This document shows, in pieces, positions 6,861 through 9,314 of a DNA stretch of 9,314 nucleotides (positions within the stretch are counted from its first letter, which is position 1; each line of letters begins with the position of its first letter). The position numbers were made by a program, and so were the translations under genes. The notes beneath the pieces were generated by a model, which saw nothing but the letters and a program-made list of their open reading frames with translations, had not been told where the DNA came from and made no database searches. Source of the DNA: DATEPR01 sp036503065 (GTDB taxonomy: Bacteria; Actinomycetota; Actinomycetes; Mycobacteriales; Pseudonocardiaceae); the NCBI GenBank assembly GCA_036503065.1, contig DASXXM010000356.1, positions 1 through 9,314 of the forward strand, given 5' to 3'.

Positions 6861-6903
6861 TGGCCGGGAGGGCTCCCGCGCGCTGTCCGTACCGTCCCGG
6901 CCA
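6861..6903 (+). other. Inverted repeat and alternative hairpins in the lipoprotein leader
   Basis: TGGCCGGGA (6861-6869) is the reverse complement of TCCCGGCCA (6895-6903), with 25 bases between them. The base of the left arm also takes part in a tighter local dyad, CGGGAG-GG-CTCCCG (6865-6878). The two structures share bases and exclude each other. The repeat sits just before the Shine-Dalgarno of the lipoprotein gene. Whether it is transcribed is not known, so it could equally be a DNA-level site. Confidence 0.4.
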
Positions 6904-6924
6904 GTTGACGAGGGGGGAATTGTC

Positions 6925-7395
6925 GTGCGCTTGCTGGTCCCGGCGCTGGCCGTTGTCCTGCTGGTGTCCTGCTCGACCCAGCCGCCCCAATCCGCGGCCG
7001 ACATCATGAACGGCGTCTGCGCGGACGTGCGCGCCAAGGTCGACGCGATTCCGCCGGTCAAGGACTCCGACACGAACTACGACGAAGCACCCAAGCTCGC
7101 CACCGAATACTCGCTCGCCAACACGGCCGAAACGACGTTCCGCGCGAACACCGCCCCCCGTTACCAGGCCTTCGTGTCGGCATGGGGCGCGCTGGTGACG
7201 ACATTGCAGCGCGAACAGGACACCTTCAACGGCAACGGTCTCGCCACCGCGCCGGGTTCCGACACGAGCAACGCCCTGCGCCTGTACGGCACGATGCAGG
7301 ACACCCAGAAGGCCGAACAGGCCGTGCGGACGGCCGCGAACAAGGCAGGCCTGACGGAGTGCGGGCAGCAGATCGCCTGGCGCCCCGAGCGCTAG
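6925..7395 (+). CDS. Small lipoprotein of unknown function
   Basis: A 156-residue predicted lipoprotein. The first 15 residues are a short lipoprotein signal, MRLLVPALAVVLLVS, followed by the lipobox Cys16 (LVSC), so the mature protein should be anchored to the outer face of the membrane. The rest is polar and mostly helical in appearance, with Cys32 (NGVCADV) and Cys146 (LTECGQQ) well placed to form a disulfide joining its two ends. I do not recognise a named family; small actinobacterial lipoproteins with a C-terminal CG motif of this kind are common and mostly uncharacterised. The GTG start is preceded by the purine run GAGGGGGGAA. It is divergent from the glucoamylase across 178 bases, which may suggest shared control but does not show a role in starch use. 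Confidence 0.8.
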   Translation: MRLLVPALAVVLLVSCSTQPPQSAADIMNGVCADVRAKVDAIPPVKDSDTNYDEAPKLATEYSLANTAETTFRANTAPRYQAFVSAWGALVTTLQREQDTFNGNGLATAPGSDTSNALRLYGTMQDTQKAEQAVRTAANKAGLTECGQQIAWRPER

Positions 7396-7427
7396 CACTT
7401 CCCGCGTGCGCGATCGAACCCGCGCTG

Positions 7428-7457
7428 TTGTCGGCGGGGATCGGCGCTGGCTACCGT
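7428..7457 (+). promoter_or_regulatory. Leaderless promoter of the SRPBCC gene
   Basis: TTGTCG (7428-7433), an 18-base spacer and TACCGT (7452-7457) are followed six bases later by the GTG at 7464. The spacing is the same as at the GH3 gene, and again no Shine-Dalgarno stands before the start. A leaderless transcript separate from the lipoprotein gene is the likely outcome. Confidence 0.5.
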
Positions 7458-7463
7458 GGTTTC

Positions 7464-7940
7464 GTGCAGCCATGGATCACGCGCAGCGTGCACATCGCGG
7501 CGTCCGCGGACGCCGTGTGGTCGATGGTCACCGACCTGCCGCGGATGGGGGAGTTCAGTCCGGAGAACATCGGCGGCTACTGGCTGGACGGGGTCACCGG
7601 CCCGGCGCTCGGCGCGAAGTTCCGTGGCACCAACCGCAACGGCGGCCTCCAGTGGTGGACCAGGGTCACGGTCGTCGAGTACGAACCCGGCCGGCTGTTC
7701 ACGTTCGACGTGCGGGCCAAGATCGGCATCCGCGTGTCCCGCTGGTCCTACGAGCTCACGCCGGCCGCCACCGGCTGCGTGCTGGCCGAGCACTGGTACC
7801 GCGTCGGCAACCGGTTCGTCCGGAACTTCCTCGGCCCCAAGGTGACCGGACGTGCCGACCGACCCGGCTTCAACGCCGAGTCGATCGAGCACACCCTGGC
7901 CAGGATCAAGAGCCTCGCCGAGCTCCGGTCCGCCGCCTGA
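7464..7940 (+). CDS. SRPBCC family protein (polyketide cyclase/dehydrase-like)
   Basis: A 158-residue single-domain protein of the START/Bet v1-like SRPBCC superfamily, cytoplasmic and without signal or membrane segments. The start of the fold is typical: RSVHIAASADAVWSMVTDLPRMGEFSPE, a first strand, then helices carrying the ADAVW motif, with a following tryptophan-rich strand set (GLQWWTRVTVVEYEPGRLFTFDV), SRWSYELTP and a long C-terminal helix. The superfamily binds hydrophobic small molecules in a deep pocket; some members are cyclases or lipid carriers, but many actinobacterial ones have no known ligand, so no reaction is assigned. GTG at 7464 is chosen from the conserved fold start and the promoter just before it. 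The last 35 bases overlap the tail of the convergent methyltransferase gene. Confidence 0.85.
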   Translation: MQPWITRSVHIAASADAVWSMVTDLPRMGEFSPENIGGYWLDGVTGPALGAKFRGTNRNGGLQWWTRVTVVEYEPGRLFTFDVRAKIGIRVSRWSYELTPAATGCVLAEHWYRVGNRFVRNFLGPKVTGRADRPGFNAESIEHTLARIKSLAELRSAA

Positions 7941-8439
7941 CCAACAGGACAGCCGAGTCGACCTTCGGCGGCCGGCGGAACGCGTTGCGCGGCAACGATC
8001 GTCCGGCCCGCACGTCCCACCATCGCGGTGGCTGCTCGACATACCGACGCACCACCGCACGTTGCAGCACCAGATCGGCGGAGATGAGCGGCGAGTGGGG
8101 CGCGAGCAGTTGCCGCAGCAGGGCACTGGAGATCGAGTACGGCGGATTGGCGATCACGCGGAACGGGCGGCTCGGCAGGCGCAGCGCCAGCATATCGGTC
8201 TCCACTACAGTCACCGGCGCGTCCGCGAAGCGTTCTCGCAGCCACTGCGCCCGACCCGGATGCGGTTCGACGGCGATCACCCTGGCACCGGCATCGACGA
8301 GATATCGGGTCAGCGCACCGCGACCGGCGCCGATGTCCAGCACCAGGTTGCCCGGCCGCGGTCCCGCGTCGGCGACGATCCGCGCGGCCCAGTCGTCAAC
8401 CAGCGGATGCCAGCCCCATGCGCGCCGCGACCCGGCCAC
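7906..8439 (-). CDS. erm: Erm(37)-like short 23S rRNA adenine-N6 methyltransferase
   Basis: A 177-residue SAM-dependent rRNA methyltransferase of the Erm/KsgA family, expected to methylate 23S rRNA adenine at or near A2058 and so protect ribosomes from macrolides, lincosamides and streptogramin B. Visible motifs are SRRAWGWHPL (4-13), SAM motif I VLDIGAGRGALT (33-44), the acidic AVEPH (56-60), the catalytic NPPY (98-101) and the family end FRRPPKVDSAVLLVRR. It lacks the GQNF-type N-terminus and the helical C-terminal domain of classical Erm proteins of about 250-380 residues. In length and wording it closely resembles the mycobacterial Erm(37), recalled from knowledge and not searched. The GTG at 8439 is the first start after an in-frame stop at 8452-8454. 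It has no Shine-Dalgarno and is overlapped by a leader ORF in another frame. The MFS gene upstream runs the same way. Confidence 0.9.
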   Translation of the reverse strand: MAGSRRAWGWHPLVDDWAARIVADAGPRPGNLVLDIGAGRGALTRYLVDAGARVIAVEPHPGRAQWLRERFADAPVTVVETDMLALRLPSRPFRVIANPPYSISSALLRQLLAPHSPLISADLVLQRAVVRRYVEQPPRWWDVRAGRSLPRNAFRRPPKVDSAVLLVRRRTGARRGS

Positions 8440-8467
8440 GACGGACCATGTTCATGAAGATCCCCAT
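8396..8467 (-). CDS. Possible 23-residue leader ORF overlapping the erm start
   Basis: The ATG at 8465-8467 opens a 23-codon frame beginning MGIFMNMVRR and ending ASAG, stopped by TGA at 8396-8398. It lies seven bases after a TATGGT -10 box, so its AUG would be at or next to the transcript 5' end and read as a leaderless start. It overlaps the first 44 bases of the methyltransferase gene in a different frame; the methyltransferase GTG has no ribosome binding site. Translated leaders that control erm genes are well known, and the first four residues match those of the staphylococcal ErmC leader, which may be chance. It could also be non-functional; the promoter is better supported than the peptide. 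Confidence 0.4.
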   Translation of the reverse strand: MGIFMNMVRRGRVAARMGLASAG

Positions 8468-8474
8468 ACGGCCC

Positions 8475-8510
8475 ACCATAAGCGGCTGCCTAGCCCGCGA
8501 CAACCGATTT
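8475..8510 (-). promoter_or_regulatory. WhiB7-type promoter of the erm gene
   Basis: Minus strand: AAAT (8507-8510), three bases (CGG), a -35 TTGTCG (8498-8503), a 17-base spacer and a -10 TATGGT (8475-8480). WhiB7-dependent promoters in actinobacteria have an AT-rich patch about three bases upstream of the -35, and mycobacterial erm(37) belongs to the WhiB7 regulon. The AT patch and -35 lie inside the last codons of the MFS gene (GCG AAA TCG GTT GTC GCG), where AAA and GTT are unusual choices for this GC-rich DNA. That suggests the bases are kept for regulation. Binding is inferred. Confidence 0.6.
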
Positions 8511-9314
8511 CGCCACCGGCGTCGCCCGGTAGCGGAAGAAGGCCGGCACCGCCACGGCGATCACCGCCGACGCCACGATCACGGACAGGCCACCACTCAC
8601 CGCGCTGACCATCGGCGAAGCAAGCGAACCGACCGCCCCGGCACGAAAGTCGCCCAGTCGCGGGCCACCGACGCCGACCACGTACTCCGCGGCACTGGCC
8701 CGCCCGCGGTAGCGGTCCGGTGTGGCGAGTTGGACCATGGTCGTGCGGAACACCACGCTGAACACATCCGCGCCACCGGAAACGGCGAGCAACGACAACG
8801 CCAACCACAAGCTGTGTGCCAGCCCGAATCCGGCGATGCACGCACCCCAGACCGAGCCGCTCACCAGCATTGCCCTGCCCTGCCTGGACACCCGCCCGAT
8901 CGAGCCGGACAGGACGGTGCCCACCACGCCGCCGACCCCGGGCGCCGCCGTGATCAGGCCGAGAGTCTGTGCGGCGCCACCGAAGTGGGCCAGGTTGAGC
9001 GCCGGGAACACGGCCGACGGCACACCGAGAACCATGGCGCTCAGGTCGGCGACCAGCGCGCCGGTCAGCAGGCGGCTGCCCCGGATGAACCGCAGCGCGT
9101 CGGCGACCGCGCGCAGGCCGGGCCGGGCCGGCTCGCCCTGCGGCGGCATCGGCGGCAACCGGGCCACGCCGTACAGCGCCGCACCGAAGCTGACCGCGTC
9201 GACGAGATAACACGCCTTCAGACCCCATGCCGCCGCGATCACACCCGCCAGTGCCGGACCGGCGATCACGCTGCCACGGGCCGCGAACGCGGTCAGCGCG
9301 GCGCCGGCCGGCAC
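8490..9314 (-). CDS. MFS efflux transporter, EntS/MFS_3-like, 5' part off window
   Basis: The C-terminal 274 residues or so of a major facilitator superfamily exporter; the frame is open at the right edge, so the beginning and roughly the first four of twelve membrane helices are missing. About eight hydrophobic segments are visible, including GPALAGVIAAAWGLKACYLV, LVADLSAMVLGVPSAVFPAL, TAAPGVGGVVGTVLSG and VSAVSGGLSVIVASAVIAVA. The loop GRVSRQGR resembles the cytoplasmic motif A of MFS carriers, and RYRGRASAAEY...GGPRLGDFRAG matches the pattern of the enterobactin-exporter/macrolide-efflux-like MFS_3 group. It would use the proton gradient to export a small molecule across the membrane. It lies directly upstream of erm in the same direction, 50 bases apart, which hints at a drug-export role, but the substrate is unknown. 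The GTG at the very edge is not evidence of the true start. Confidence 0.88.
   Translation of the reverse strand: MPAGAALTAFAARGSVIAGPALAGVIAAAWGLKACYLVDAVSFGAALYGVARLPPMPPQGEPARPGLRAVADALRFIRGSRLLTGALVADLSAMVLGVPSAVFPALNLAHFGGAAQTLGLITAAPGVGGVVGTVLSGSIGRVSRQGRAMLVSGSVWGACIAGFGLAHSLWLALSLLAVSGGADVFSVVFRTTMVQLATPDRYRGRASAAEYVVGVGGPRLGDFRAGAVGSLASPMVSAVSGGLSVIVASAVIAVAVPAFFRYRATPVAKSVVAG

Noticed and set aside
6747..7073. An N-terminal extension of the glucoamylase frame up to 7073
   Set aside because: It would add 109 residues before a complete signal peptide, pass through the operator and promoter, and lie antisense to the lipoprotein. The GTG with GGAGG at 6744 explains the start better.
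7182..7463. An upstream extension of the SRPBCC frame to 7182
   Set aside because: It overlaps the lipoprotein gene in another frame and adds non-conserved Arg-rich sequence before the normal start of the fold. A promoter and GTG at 7464 give a natural start.
1..9314. CRISPR arrays, tRNA or rRNA genes, insertion sequences or attachment sites
   Set aside because: I saw no regularly spaced repeats of CRISPR size, no tRNA-like cloverleaf, no transposase or integrase coding sequence and no terminal inverted repeats. The window is almost filled by ordinary genes.

Overview
The window comes from a high-GC actinomycete. The evidence is GTG starts, strong third-position G/C bias, leaderless genes with TANNNT -10 boxes, and an Erm(37)-type methyltransferase. 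The style of the secreted glycosidases suggests the Pseudonocardiales, but that is an inference. Seven protein genes are well supported and one very short leader ORF is plausible. Both edges cut through genes.

Layout, left to right: (1) 1-2891, minus strand: a secreted family 3 glycoside hydrolase (beta-glucosidase type) whose C-terminus runs off the left edge. (2) 2892-3066: a divergent control region. It holds a leaderless promoter for the hydrolase, an AT-rich dyad and a perfect 8-bp inverted repeat in front of the next gene. (3) 3067-3915, plus strand: a regulator made of two complete MarR domains in one chain. (4) 3933-6746, minus strand: a secreted GH15 glucoamylase with two C-terminal CBM25 starch-binding modules, converging on the regulator. 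(5) 6747-6924: a divergent control region with a strong 10-bp palindromic operator over the glucoamylase -10 box. (6) 6925-7395, plus strand: a small lipoprotein of unknown function. (7) 7464-7940, plus strand: an SRPBCC (polyketide cyclase/START-like) protein, probably leaderless. (8) 7906-8439, minus strand: a short Erm(37)-like 23S rRNA adenine methyltransferase, overlapping the end of the SRPBCC gene. (9) 8490-9314, minus strand: the C-terminal part of an MFS efflux protein, open at the right edge.

The window has two themes. The left two thirds concern extracellular carbohydrate breakdown: glucoamylase releases glucose from starch and the GH3 enzyme attacks beta-glucosides or oligosaccharides, with a double MarR regulator between them. 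The right end looks like antibiotic self-protection: a possible drug exporter followed by a ribosomal methyltransferase. The methyltransferase has its own promoter, whose AAAT-CGG-TTGTCG layout fits what is known of WhiB7-dependent promoters. That promoter would start transcription at or next to the AUG of a 23-codon ORF beginning MGIF that overlaps the methyltransferase start in another frame. This arrangement and the single-chain double MarR are the two most interesting observations.
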